Source: Streptomyces zhaozhouensis (GTDB lineage Bacteria; Actinomycetota; Actinomycetes; Streptomycetales; Streptomycetaceae). From it: a stretch of DNA of 64,000 nt. The position numbers and the translations under genes are program-made. Of the stretch, positions 20,543 through 29,074 are shown one piece after another (the first letter of the stretch is position 1; each line of letters opens with the position of its first letter). The notes beneath the pieces are model-generated. The model worked only from the letters and a program-made list of their open reading frames with translations, was not told where the DNA came from and did not search any database. The DNA lies in assembly GCF_900230195.1 (NCBI RefSeq), contig NZ_OCNE01000001.1:558001-622000 (forward strand). Reading direction: 5' to 3'.

Positions 20543-20857
20543 GGGGCGCCCTCCATATATGTCTGTGACCCGATGGTTCCCGGTTCGCGGGTGCCCGCAC
20601 GCGTGGGCGGCGCCGCGTTCTCCCTCGGCTCCGCCACGGTGCCGCCCCCGACCCGGGATCACGGCATTTTGCCATGAATTGCCCGGATAACCCGTTCGCG
20701 ACCGCGCGCACGCCGGGCGCGGAATCACGCGCCCCGGCGGGCGAGGACGTGCACCTGCCTGAACTGCGACGGAACGGTGACAGGACCGAATCCGTCACAC
20801 CCGTATTGCTGTGATTATCTGATCACCGATTCCGGGGTCGTGAGGGGAGCAACAGGC
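20543..20857. other. Divergent control region of glgX and L,D-transpeptidase
   Basis: These 315 bases hold no gene. Next to glgX lies ATATATG-type AT-rich DNA (about 20555-20562), the most likely -10 area for glgX. Toward the transpeptidase gene there is a small inverted repeat, GTGAT (20811-20815) and ATCAC (20822-20826), in unusually AT-rich sequence, and GTGAC/GTCAC arms at about 20777-20798. No known riboswitch consensus was recognised. Confidence 0.4.
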
Positions 20858-22051
20858 GTGCTGACGGGGAGTGGAAGACGGCGCGGCGGAACGGGCGCGC
20901 TGCTGGGGGTCCTGCTGCTGGCGTTGACCGCGTGCGGCGGCGAGGGGAGCGCGAAGGAGCAGCCGGAGGAGGAGAACGGGCCGGCGCCCGTCGCCCTCAC
21001 CATCACGCCGGAGGACGGCGCCCAGGACGTGCCCACCGAGGGCGAGTTGGCGGTGACCGCCGAGGGCGGCACGCTCACCGGGGTGACCGTCGCCGGCCCC
21101 GAGGGCGAGGAGGTGCCGGGCGCGCTGACCGAGGAGGCGGACGCCTGGGCGCCCGACGAGGCCCTGGCCAACGACACCGAGTACACCGTGACGGCGGTCG
21201 GCGAGAACCCCGGGGGCGAGGAGGCGACCTCGACCGCCACCTTCACCACCGTGGCGGCCGACGCGACCTTCTCCAGCTACTGGAACATCCCCGACGGCTC
21301 CGAGGTCGGCGTCGGCATGGAGCTCTCGGTCACCTTCGACACCCCGATCCAGAACACCGCCGAGGTCGCCGAGGCCGTCCGGATCACCACCGACCCGCCC
21401 GTCGAGGTGCGCGGCCACTGGTTCGGCGACCAGCGGATCGACTTCCGGCCCGAGGAGTACTGGGAGCCGGGCACCGAGGTCGAGATCGGCTTCCGCCTGC
21501 GCGGGGTCGAGGGCGCGGACGGGGTCTTCGGCACCCTGCGCGAGAACGTCTCCTTCACGGTGGGCCGCAGCCAGGTCAGCACCGTCGACGCGGCGGCGCA
21601 CACCATGAGGGTCGTCCGGGACGGCGAGGAGGTGCGCACCATCCCGATCACGGCCGGCGCCCCGGGCACCGAGACCTGGAACGGGAAGATGGTGATCACC
21701 GAGAAGCACAAGGAGACCCGGATGGACGGGGCGACGGTCGGCTTCGGCGGTGAGTACGACATCCCCGACGTGCCGCACGCGATGCGCCTGTCCACCTCGG
21801 GCACCTTCATCCACGGCAACTACTGGGCCTCGTCCGGCACGTTCGGCAGCGCGAACGTCAGCCACGGCTGCGTCGGGCTCGGCGACGCGCAGGGCGCGGG
21901 CGACCCGAACACCCAGGGCGCGTGGTTCTACGAGAACTCGATGATCGGCGACGTCGTCGAGGTGATCAACTCCGACGACGACGTGATCGCCCCGGACAAC
22001 GGCATCAACGGCTGGAACATGGACTGGGCCGAGTGGGGCGCCGGGCAGTGA
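20858..22051 (+). CDS. L,D-transpeptidase lipoprotein (YkuD family)
   Basis: The 397-residue protein starts at GTG 20858 (GGGGAG 8 nt upstream), has a lipoprotein signal peptide with lipobox LTAC ending at Cys26, an acidic linker, two Ig-like domains (about 42-140 and 145-255) and a YkuD domain with the catalytic signature SHGCVGL (nucleophile near Cys338) and upstream HGNYW. Such enzymes make 3-3 peptidoglycan cross-links or attach proteins to the wall on the outer face of the membrane; the layout matches actinobacterial LdtMt2-like proteins. It stands alone, divergent from glgX. Confidence 0.93.
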   Translation: MLTGSGRRRGGTGALLGVLLLALTACGGEGSAKEQPEEENGPAPVALTITPEDGAQDVPTEGELAVTAEGGTLTGVTVAGPEGEEVPGALTEEADAWAPDEALANDTEYTVTAVGENPGGEEATSTATFTTVAADATFSSYWNIPDGSEVGVGMELSVTFDTPIQNTAEVAEAVRITTDPPVEVRGHWFGDQRIDFRPEEYWEPGTEVEIGFRLRGVEGADGVFGTLRENVSFTVGRSQVSTVDAAAHTMRVVRDGEEVRTIPITAGAPGTETWNGKMVITEKHKETRMDGATVGFGGEYDIPDVPHAMRLSTSGTFIHGNYWASSGTFGSANVSHGCVGLGDAQGAGDPNTQGAWFYENSMIGDVVEVINSDDDVIAPDNGINGWNMDWAEWGAGQ

Positions 22052-22100
22052 TCCGCCGGGGCCGCCGCCGCGGCGGTGAACGTGCCCTAACCTGAACGGT

Positions 22101-22877
22101 ATGACGGTACATCTGGAAGTGGCGGACGGCGTCGGCACCCTGCGGCTCGACCGTCCGCCACTCAACGCGTTGGACATCGCGCTCCAGGACCGGATCCGCG
22201 CGCTGGCCACCGAGATCGCCGGCCGCGAGGACATCGGCGCCGTCGTGCTGGCCGGCGAGGGCAAGGCCTTCGCCGCCGGGGCGGACATCAAGGAGATGAC
22301 GTCCATGGACCAGGCCGCGATGATCGCGCGCGCCCGGGACCTCCAGGACGCCTTCACCGCCGTGGCCCGGCTGCCCCAGCCGGTGGTGGCCGCCCTGCAC
22401 GGCTACGCGCTGGGCGGCGGGCTGGAGTTGGCGCTCGCCGCCGACGTCCGCTTCGCCGCCGAGGGCACCAAGCTCGGCCAGCCCGAGATCCTGCTCGGGC
22501 TGATCCCGGGCGCCGGCGGCACCCAGCGGCTGCCCCGGCTGGTCGGCCCCTCCCGGGCCAAGGACCTGATCTTCACCGGGCGGCAGCTCACCGCCGAGGA
22601 GGCGCTGGCCATCGGCCTCGTCGACCGGGTGCTGCCGGCCGACCAACTGCTGCCCGAGGCGCACGCCTGGGCGGCCGGGCTCGCCGCGGGACCGGCCACC
22701 GCGCTGCGCGCGGCCAAGGAGGCCGTCGACACCGGGCTCGACGCGGGCATCGACACCGGGCTCGCCGTCGAACGCACCTGGTTCGCCAGCCTCTTCGCCA
22801 CCGAGGACCGGACGGAGGGCTTCCGCTCCTTCGTCGAGGACGGCCCGGGGAAGGCGCGCTTCCGCCGCCGGGGCTGA
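22101..22877 (+). CDS. Enoyl-CoA hydratase/isomerase family protein
   Basis: This 258-residue crotonase-fold protein has AAGADIKEM (substrate-binding loop, about 59-67), ALGGGLELALAADVRFAAEG with the first catalytic Glu position, and GQPEILLGLIPGAGGTQRLPRLVG with the second. Both Glu residues are present, so true hydratase activity is likely. It would hydrate trans-2-enoyl-CoA. It sits 49 nt after the transpeptidase and is separate from the beta-oxidation set at 11,509-17,672. The acyl-chain preference cannot be read from sequence. Confidence 0.92.
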   Translation: MTVHLEVADGVGTLRLDRPPLNALDIALQDRIRALATEIAGREDIGAVVLAGEGKAFAAGADIKEMTSMDQAAMIARARDLQDAFTAVARLPQPVVAALHGYALGGGLELALAADVRFAAEGTKLGQPEILLGLIPGAGGTQRLPRLVGPSRAKDLIFTGRQLTAEEALAIGLVDRVLPADQLLPEAHAWAAGLAAGPATALRAAKEAVDTGLDAGIDTGLAVERTWFASLFATEDRTEGFRSFVEDGPGKARFRRRG

Positions 22878-22940
22878 GCCGGGCGCCCCGGTGCGGGGGC
22901 AGTTCCCCGGAAACGGCCCGCGCGCCCGGCTCGCGCCGCC

Positions 22941-23435
22941 ATGATGGGGCACATGGCTGCACCGGCGGACGTCCCCACGAGCGCTCTCGAAACGACCGAA
23001 CTCCCCGACCGCGACGTCACCGCCGCCCGCCACCGGCTTGAGGACCCCTCCCTCGCCGAGATACTGCTGCCCTCCGAGCCGGCGTCCGCCGGGCACGCCC
23101 GCCGGCTCACCCGCCGCCAGCTGGGCGGCCGTTGGCTGCTGCCCGAGGAGCTGACGGAGAACGCGGTGCTCCTCGTCTCCGAGCTGGTGGGCAACGCCGT
23201 CCAGCACGCCGGGGCCGCCGAGTTCGGGCTGCGGATCAAGCGGCGCAGGGGCTGGGTGCGCGTCGAGGTGCGCGACCCGTCCCGCGCGCTGCCCGCGCTG
23301 CTGCCCGTGCGGGACATGGAGGTCATCAGCGGGCGGGGGCTCTTCCTCGTCGACACCCTCGCCGACCGGTGGGGCGTGGACCTGCTCGCGCACGGCAAGT
23401 CGACCTGGTTCGAGATGCGCGTCCCCCACCGCTGA
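22941..23435 (+). CDS. RsbW-like ATP-binding regulatory protein (GHKL fold)
   Basis: The 164-residue protein has a C-terminal HATPase domain of the anti-sigma-factor kinase type: N-box ELVGNAVQHAG (about residues 79-89) and G-box ISGRGLFLVDTLADRWGVD (about 126-144). The N-terminal 50 residues are variable. Streptomycetes encode dozens of these single-domain proteins; partners are usually anti-anti-sigma or PP2C proteins encoded elsewhere. Three in-frame ATGs occur at 22941, 22944 and 22953; the last has GGGGC just upstream and may be the real start. No partner gene is adjacent. Confidence 0.85.
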   Translation: MMGHMAAPADVPTSALETTELPDRDVTAARHRLEDPSLAEILLPSEPASAGHARRLTRRQLGGRWLLPEELTENAVLLVSELVGNAVQHAGAAEFGLRIKRRRGWVRVEVRDPSRALPALLPVRDMEVISGRGLFLVDTLADRWGVDLLAHGKSTWFEMRVPHR

Positions 23436-23468
23436 CCCCTCCCGGCTCCCGGCCGGGGCGCGCGGCGC

Positions 23469-23777
23469 CTACCGCGCCTGCCGGCGGCGGGTGCTGGCGC
23501 GCCGCCGCCGGTCGTTGCACAGCAGGCAGCGGCCCCAGCCGGGCGGCAGCGGATCCTCCGGGTCACCGTGCAGCGGGTCGACCGCGCCCCTGGGATGCTC
23601 ACGGCAACCGGTCTCCCCCGGCCCCTCGGTCAGCGCCTGCGCGGCCGTCAGCGCCCGGCGCAACGCGTCGACCAGCACGGCGGCCTGCTCGCCGGCCGGC
23701 GGCTCCTGGTCGAACGCGACGTCGGACGCCGTCCGCAGCGCCGCCTGTAGCTCGCGCAGCTCAGCCTGTTGACTCAT
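23469..23777 (-). CDS. Small conserved-type protein with CxxC near the C-terminus
   Basis: This 102-residue protein is not assigned to a named family. It opens with an alpha-helical, Glu/Ala-rich region (QQAELRELQAALRTASDVAFDQ), then another helix (AAVLVDALRRALTAAQALTE), and ends with a basic tail containing GWGRCLLCNDRRRRAS. Together with an upstream Cys and His (GCREHPRG) the CxxC could bind a metal. It converges with the GHKL protein (33-nt gap) and is divergent from the ABC exporter. ATG 23777 is chosen because upstream sequence is non-conserved in character. Confidence 0.65.
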   Translation of the reverse strand: MSQQAELRELQAALRTASDVAFDQEPPAGEQAAVLVDALRRALTAAQALTEGPGETGCREHPRGAVDPLHGDPEDPLPPGWGRCLLCNDRRRRASTRRRQAR

Positions 23778-23957
23778 GGGGCACACAGTAGGCGCCCCCA
23801 CTGACACCGTGCGCCCGACGTCGCCCCCGCCGGCTCCCCGGCCGCGTCCGGTCGGCGGAAACCGCAGGAGGACGCGGGTTTCGCCGGTCGCTTCCGCCGC
23901 AGGTCCTAGGGCTAAAACCCGTGGGCGTTGTCAGTGGCAGCTCGTAGTCTCAAGGAG

Positions 23958-25856
23958 ATGTCTCCCACAGCCTCCTCCCCCGCCGCGCCCACCGCCCCCA
24001 GACGAAAACGCTCCGTCGTCCGCGCCCTGCTGCGGCTGTGGCCCTATGTGTATCCCGCCCGGGTCCGCGTCTTCAGCGCCGCCGCCGTCGCCGTCGTCGC
24101 CGCCTCCATGGGGCTGGTGATGCCGCTGGTGCTGAAGTGGATGGTGGACGGCCCGGTCGCCGACGGGGACACGGGCGGCGTGTGGCTCGGCGGGCTGGTG
24201 CTGCTGCTCGTCGGGCTGGCCGAGGCGCTGCTCTTCGGGCTGCGCCGCTGGCTGGTCGCCCGCCCGCTGGCCAGGGTCGAGGCCAACATGCGGGACGCGA
24301 TCTACCGTCACCTCCAGCGGCTGCCCGTCACCTTCCACGACCGCTGGCCCACCGGGCAGCTGCTCTCCCGCGCCACCGGTGACCTCCAGCTGCTGCGGAT
24401 GTTCCTGGCGTTCGGCCTGACCTTCCTCATCGTCAACAGCGCGACCATCCTCATCGGCTTCGGGGTGCTGCTCTCCCAGGACTGGACGCTCGGCCTGGTG
24501 CTGGTGCTGCCGGTGGTCCCGCTGATCGTGCTCTGCGCGCTCTTCGAGCAGCGGTTCTCCGTAGTCGCGCGCCGCGCGCAGGACCAGATGGGCGACCTGA
24601 CGACGGTCGTCGAGGAGTCCATCCTCGGGATCCGCATCATCAAGGGCTTCGGCCGTCACCGCAGCCAGGCCCGCGCCTTCAAGCTGCTCTCCGGCGAGCT
24701 GCGCGACACCGAGATGCGCAAGGCGCGGCTGCTGGCGGCGATCTGGCTGGTGATCCTCGCGCTGCCCGAGCTGTTCCTCGGCGCCGCGCTGGTCCTCGGC
24801 GTCTCCCAGGTCGCGGACGGGCAGCTGACCGCCGGCACCCTGGTCGCGTTCATGGCCACGGCGATGGTGCTGCGCTGGCCGGTGGAGTCCATGGGCTTCC
24901 TGCTGGCGCTGTGCAACGAGGCGGCCACCGCGACCGACCGCTACTTCGAGGTGCTGGACACCGAGATCCCCGACGAGCCCGGCGGCCGGGCCGCCGCCGA
25001 GGCGCCCCGCCCCGCCGGCCCTCCCGACGGTCCGCGGCCCGACGCCCCGCCGGGCGACGGGCTGCGCCTGGAGGACGTCGTCTTCCGCTACCCCGACGCC
25101 CCGCCCGACGCCCCGCCCGTGCTGGACGGCGTCACGCTCCACGTCCGCACCGGCGAGACGATGGCGCTGGTCGGCGCGACCGGCAGCGGCAAGACCACGC
25201 TGCTCGCGCTGCTGCCCAGGCTGCACGAGGTGACCTCGGGCCGCATCACCCTGGACGGCGTGGACACCGCCACCCTCTCCCGCGCCGAGGTGCGCGAGCG
25301 GATCGCGATGGCCTTCGAGGAGCCGACGCTCTTCTCCGCCTCCGTCGGGGAGAACGTGCTGATGGGCGGGGAGGACGCCGACGAGGCCGAGCTGGCGAGG
25401 GCGCTGCGGGTCAGTCAGGCGGACGGCTTCGTCCGCGCGTTGCCCGAGGGGCTGGAGACCGAGGTCGGCGAGCAGGGCCTGAGCCTGTCCGGCGGCCAGC
25501 GGCAGCGGCTGGCGCTGGCCCGCGCGGTGGTCGGCAGGCCGAGGTTCCTGGTGCTGGACGACCCGCTCTCCGCCCTCGACGTGCACACCGAGGCGCGGGT
25601 GGAGGCCGCGCTGCGCGAGGTGCTGGTCGGCACGACGGCCCTGGTCGTGGCGCACCGCCCCTCCACGGTGCAGCTCGCCGACCGGGTCGCGCTGCTCTCC
25701 GAGGGCCGGGTCGCCGCCGTCGGCACCCACACCGCGCTGCTGCGTGAGAACGCCGAGTACCGCCGGCTGATGACCGGTGAGTCCCAGCTCTCCGGCGGCC
25801 GGACCCAGTCCTCCCCCTCCGGCGGTCCGCTGACCGCCCCGTCCCGATCCGCGTGA
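23958..25856 (+). CDS. ABC exporter half-transporter, degenerate-site subunit
   Basis: The 632-residue protein has a six-helix membrane domain (about 20-325) and an ATPase domain. Walker A is VGATGSGKTTLL (about residue 405), the signature is LSLSGGQRQRLALARA, and Walker B reads LVLDDPLSALD, so the usual catalytic Glu is Asp. This is a hallmark of the non-catalytic site subunit of heterodimeric exporters. The next gene encodes the complementary half, 12 nt downstream. The frame continues upstream to TTG 23928; ATG 23958 follows TAGTCT (23945-23950) by 7 nt, so a leaderless transcript is possible. A Pro/Ala/Asp linker (about 335-370) separates the domains. Substrate unknown. Confidence 0.9.
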   Translation: MSPTASSPAAPTAPRRKRSVVRALLRLWPYVYPARVRVFSAAAVAVVAASMGLVMPLVLKWMVDGPVADGDTGGVWLGGLVLLLVGLAEALLFGLRRWLVARPLARVEANMRDAIYRHLQRLPVTFHDRWPTGQLLSRATGDLQLLRMFLAFGLTFLIVNSATILIGFGVLLSQDWTLGLVLVLPVVPLIVLCALFEQRFSVVARRAQDQMGDLTTVVEESILGIRIIKGFGRHRSQARAFKLLSGELRDTEMRKARLLAAIWLVILALPELFLGAALVLGVSQVADGQLTAGTLVAFMATAMVLRWPVESMGFLLALCNEAATATDRYFEVLDTEIPDEPGGRAAAEAPRPAGPPDGPRPDAPPGDGLRLEDVVFRYPDAPPDAPPVLDGVTLHVRTGETMALVGATGSGKTTLLALLPRLHEVTSGRITLDGVDTATLSRAEVRERIAMAFEEPTLFSASVGENVLMGGEDADEAELARALRVSQADGFVRALPEGLETEVGEQGLSLSGGQRQRLALARAVVGRPRFLVLDDPLSALDVHTEARVEAALREVLVGTTALVVAHRPSTVQLADRVALLSEGRVAAVGTHTALLRENAEYRRLMTGESQLSGGRTQSSPSGGPLTAPSRSA

Positions 25857-25867
25857 GGCGCCCGCCC

Positions 25868-27775
25868 ATGACTACCTCCGTTACCGGCCAGGACACCGAC
25901 CACGACGACGACCGCCGCCCCGACGAGGCGCCCCTCCCCGCCGGGGCCGGCGGTTCCGACGAGCCGTTCGAGCCGATCGACACGGCCGACGCCTACACCG
26001 ACGACCGGCTGCCGACCCCGAAGGGCGCCTCCCGGCGGCTGCTGCTGTCCCTGCTGCGCCCCCACCGCGCGCGGGTGGCGCTGGCCGCCGTGCTGCTGCT
26101 CGCCCAACAGGCCGCGGTGCAGGCCGTTCCGCTGCTGGTCGCGTACGCCATCGACTCGGGCGTGCCCGCGCTGCGCGACGACGACAACGGCCCGCTGATC
26201 GCGATCGCCGTCGCCTATCTGCTCTGCGCGCTGGGCGCCGGGGTGCTCCAGTCGTTCTTCATCCTGATCTCCGCCAGGGTCAACCAGAGCGTGCTGCTCG
26301 ACCTGCGCGGCCGCATCTACCGGCACGCGCAGGCGCTCAGCCTCGACTTCCACGACCGCTACACCTCCGGCCGGCTGATCTCCCGCTCCACCAGCGACGT
26401 CCAGTCGCTGCGCGAGCTGCTGAACGAGGGCCTCCAGGAGATGCTGCTGATCCTGGTCTCCCTGACCTACATCGGCGGTCTGCTCTTCTATCTCGACGTC
26501 GGCCTCGGCGCCGCCGCCCTGGTCTCCTTCGTGCCGCTGGCGCTGCTGGTGCGGAGCTACCGGCGGCGTTCCGCCGAGAAGTTCGACGAGCGCTCCACGG
26601 CGATCGCCGCCGTGATCGTGAAGTTCACCGAGACGGTCAACGGCATCCGGCCGGTGAAGGCGTTCCGCAGGGAGAAGGCCAACGACGCCTCGTTCGACCG
26701 GCTCAACCGCCACCACGAGCGGATCAACGGCGACACCATCATGGAGATGTGCCGCTTCGTGGTGCTCTCCCGGCTGATCGCCGCCGTCGCGGTGGCCGGC
26801 ATCGTGCTCTGGGGCGCGCAGCGGGTGCGGGCCGGTGACATGGAGCTGGGCGCGCTGGCCGCCGGCGCGCTGTACATCCGGCGGCTGTACGACCCGCTGG
26901 ACCGGTTCGCCATGCTGCTCAACAGCTACCAGGCGGCCGTCGCCTCGCTGCACAAGATCTCCGGGCTGCTGGCCCAGCGGCCCGACGTGCCGGAGCCGGA
27001 GGCCCCCGCGCCGCTGCCCGAGCGGCCGGCCGACCGCCCGGGGCGCGAGGTCGTCTTCGAGGACGTCCGTTTCGCGTACCGCACCGGCGGCGACGTGCTG
27101 CCGCGCTTCCGGCTGACGCTCGCCGCCGGCGAGACCACGGCGCTGGTCGGGGCGACGGGCGCGGGCAAGTCGACGCTGGCGAAGCTGCTCGCCCGCTTCT
27201 ACGACCCGACCGAGGGCCGGGTGCTGCTGGACGGCACGGACCTGCGGCAGCTGACCACGACCGAGCTGCGGCGCGGCGTGGTGATGGTGACGCAGGAGGC
27301 ATTCCTCTTCTCCGGCACCGTCGCTGAGAACATCGCGCTGGGCAAGCCCGACGCCTCCCCGGAGGAGATCGAGGCCGCCGCGCGCGCGATCGGCGCGCAC
27401 GACTTCATCGCGGAGCTGCCCGACGGCTACGCCACGGACGTCCGCAAGCGCGGCGGCCGGATCTCGGCCGGCCAGCGGCAGTTGGTGGCCTTCGCCCGGG
27501 TGCTGCTCGCCAACCCCGCGGTGGTGATCCTCGACGAGGCGACCTCCTCGCTGGACATCCCGGGCGAACGCGCGGTGCAGGACGCGATGGTGACGGTGCT
27601 GCGCGACCGCACGGCGCTGGTGATCGCGCACCGCCTGTCCACGGTGGAGATCGCCGACCGGGTGCTGGTGATGGAGCAGGGCCGCGTCGTCGAGGACGGC
27701 GCCCCCGCCGACCTGGTCGCCGGCACCGGCCGCTTCTCCGACCTGCACCGGGCCTGGCGCGAGTCCCTGGCCTGA
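25868..27775 (+). CDS. ABC exporter half-transporter, catalytic-site subunit
   Basis: The 635-residue partner of the preceding gene has an acidic N-terminal extension of about 50 residues (many Asp/Glu), six membrane helices, and an ATPase with Walker A VGATGAGKSTLAKLL, Walker B VVILDEATSSLD with the catalytic Glu, and H-loop VIAHRLSTVE. The signature is altered to ISAGQRQ. In heterodimeric exporters, a degenerate signature in one half and a missing Glu in the other create one weak and one active ATP site, as seen here. ATG 25868 has GAGG 6 nt upstream; GTG 25853 overlapping the previous stop is the alternative. A terminator follows at 27825. Confidence 0.92.
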   Translation: MTTSVTGQDTDHDDDRRPDEAPLPAGAGGSDEPFEPIDTADAYTDDRLPTPKGASRRLLLSLLRPHRARVALAAVLLLAQQAAVQAVPLLVAYAIDSGVPALRDDDNGPLIAIAVAYLLCALGAGVLQSFFILISARVNQSVLLDLRGRIYRHAQALSLDFHDRYTSGRLISRSTSDVQSLRELLNEGLQEMLLILVSLTYIGGLLFYLDVGLGAAALVSFVPLALLVRSYRRRSAEKFDERSTAIAAVIVKFTETVNGIRPVKAFRREKANDASFDRLNRHHERINGDTIMEMCRFVVLSRLIAAVAVAGIVLWGAQRVRAGDMELGALAAGALYIRRLYDPLDRFAMLLNSYQAAVASLHKISGLLAQRPDVPEPEAPAPLPERPADRPGREVVFEDVRFAYRTGGDVLPRFRLTLAAGETTALVGATGAGKSTLAKLLARFYDPTEGRVLLDGTDLRQLTTTELRRGVVMVTQEAFLFSGTVAENIALGKPDASPEEIEAAARAIGAHDFIAELPDGYATDVRKRGGRISAGQRQLVAFARVLLANPAVVILDEATSSLDIPGERAVQDAMVTVLRDRTALVIAHRLSTVEIADRVLVMEQGRVVEDGAPADLVAGTGRFSDLHRAWRESLA

Positions 27776-27824
27776 GCCCCTGGTCCGCGGGGTCCGCGTT
27801 CTCCCGGACACCCGCGTGGGCGCC

Positions 27825-27850
27825 GCACGGGGAACGGCGGGTCCCCGTGC
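27825..27850. terminator. Terminator hairpin after ABC exporter pair
   Basis: GCACGGGGA (27825-27833) pairs perfectly with TCCCCGTGC (27842-27850) around an 8-nt loop. It lies between the exporter and the convergent MerR gene. Confidence 0.65.
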
Positions 27851-27944
27851 ACCTGCCCGTCGCGGCGGCCCCGCTTCCGTGCCCCGGCGCGGCACCGTGA
27901 GCGTGGTTGGCTCGGGTGCCCGCGTCGAGGCCGGCCGGCGCCCC

Positions 27945-28319
27945 TCAGTCAGCCCGCGCCTGCCCCTGCCGCGCCTCGGTCGCGTCACGGAACGCGGCCA
28001 GCGCGGCCCGGCGGCGACGCAGGTCCTCGATGTCCGCGTCCATCCGCTCCAGATACGCGGTCATCGTCCGCAGCACCTCCGGGCAGGGCTCGATCCCCGG
28101 CCCGGCGTCGGTGGCGCACGGCAGCATCCCGCGGATGGCGTCGGTGGTCAGCCCGGCAGCCAACATGCCGCGGATGCGGGCGACGACGTACGGGGCGTCG
28201 GGCGCGTACACGCGGTATCCGCTGCTGTCGCGGCCGGGGCACAGCAGGCCCTGCTCCTCGTAGTACCGCAGCAGCCGGGCCACCACTCCGGTCCGCCGTG
28301 ACAGCTCGCCTATCAGCAC
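27945..28319 (-). CDS. MerR-family transcriptional regulator
   Basis: The 124-residue regulator has the winged helix-turn-helix at the extreme N-terminus (MLIGELSRRTGVVARLLRYYEEQGLL), the GYRVY turn, then a coiled-coil dimerisation helix (about 85-118) without a long effector domain. GTG 28319 follows GAGGAGAGG. It is divergent from an alpha/beta hydrolase and F420-type oxidoreductase, with a 65-nt control region containing a near-palindromic dyad; regulation of those genes is inferred. Cys residues at about 27, 66 and 77 are not in the pattern of metal-sensing MerR proteins. Confidence 0.92.
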   Translation of the reverse strand: MLIGELSRRTGVVARLLRYYEEQGLLCPGRDSSGYRVYAPDAPYVVARIRGMLAAGLTTDAIRGMLPCATDAGPGIEPCPEVLRTMTAYLERMDADIEDLRRRRAALAAFRDATEARQGQARAD

Positions 28320-28345
28320 CGGCCTCTCCTCACCACGCCTGGCAC

Positions 28346-28374
28346 TTGACCTTCACACCGATGTGATGGGTCAA
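28346..28374. promoter_or_regulatory. MerR-type dyad operator
   Basis: TTGACCTTCACA on the left and TGTGATGGGTCAA on the right form a near-palindrome centred at about 28360. Both arms begin with a -35-like TTGACC, one on each strand, the usual geometry for a MerR protein acting on overlapping divergent promoters. The MerR gene starts at 28319 and the hydrolase at 28385. Confidence 0.6.
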
Positions 28375-28384
28375 CGTACGGGAC

Positions 28385-29074
28385 ATGCGCGATTCATTCC
28401 CCGCCCTCGTCACCACGGTCGCCGGAACCGGCCCGGGGCTGCTGCTCGCCCACGGGGCGACCGGCAGCGTCGAGGACAACTTCGCCCCGGTCCTGGCCGC
28501 CCTCGCCGCCGAACACACCGTCGTCGCCCCGGACTACCCCGGCTCGGGCGGCACCCCGGTCGCCGCCGCCCCACTGGACCTCGACGAGCTCACGGACGCG
28601 GTCGTCGACTCCGCCGTGCGGAGCGGCGTCGACCGGTTCGCGGTGCTCGGCTTCTCGCTCGGCACGCTGGTGGCGGTGCGCGCCGCCGTACGCCATCCCG
28701 AGCGGGTGACCGCGCTCGTGCTGACCGCCGGATTCGCGCGGCCCGACGACCATGTGCTCGGCCTCCTCCCCGGCTGGCGGGCCGAGGTGCCGCCCGCACT
28801 CCACCCGCACATCGACCTGATCCCCTCCCTGGACACCACCGGTGACCTGACCGGGGTCGCCGTCCCGACGCTGGTCGTCGCGACGACCGCCGACAGCGTG
28901 GTCCCGCCCGCCGGATCCCGCGCCCTGGCGGCCGGGATCCGAGACGCGCGGTACACGGAGATCGCCAGCGACCACGTGGTCATGGTGGAGCGGCCGGAGG
29001 AGTGGCTGAGGCCCGTCCTCGGCTTTCTCCGCTCCCTCCCGCTCTCGGAGGGGAAGGACGGTGAGGTGGAGTGA
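28385..29074 (+). CDS. Alpha/beta hydrolase
   Basis: The 229-residue alpha/beta-hydrolase has an oxyanion-type LLLAHGATGS, a DYPGSGGTP segment and nucleophile elbow GFSLG (about residues 87-91). Asp in TTADSVVPP and His in ASDHVVMVE complete a plausible triad. There is no signal peptide. The stop overlaps the GTG of the oxidoreductase by 4 nt (GTGA), so the two are translated together, probably under the divergent MerR protein. Substrate unknown; a lactone or ester linked to the F420-type enzyme next to it is a reasonable guess only. Confidence 0.87.
   Translation: MRDSFPALVTTVAGTGPGLLLAHGATGSVEDNFAPVLAALAAEHTVVAPDYPGSGGTPVAAAPLDLDELTDAVVDSAVRSGVDRFAVLGFSLGTLVAVRAAVRHPERVTALVLTAGFARPDDHVLGLLPGWRAEVPPALHPHIDLIPSLDTTGDLTGVAVPTLVVATTADSVVPPAGSRALAAGIRDARYTEIASDHVVMVERPEEWLRPVLGFLRSLPLSEGKDGEVE

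Noticed and set aside
20777..20857. Possible c-di-AMP riboswitch before the L,D-transpeptidase
   Set aside because: Cell-wall genes in actinomycetes can carry one, but the conserved ydaO core segments were not recognised; only short inverted repeats are present.
24911..25747. 278-codon Arg/Gly/Pro-rich frame inside the first ABC exporter gene
   Set aside because: It is a +2 shadow of a gene with Walker A, signature and Walker B motifs in the main frame.
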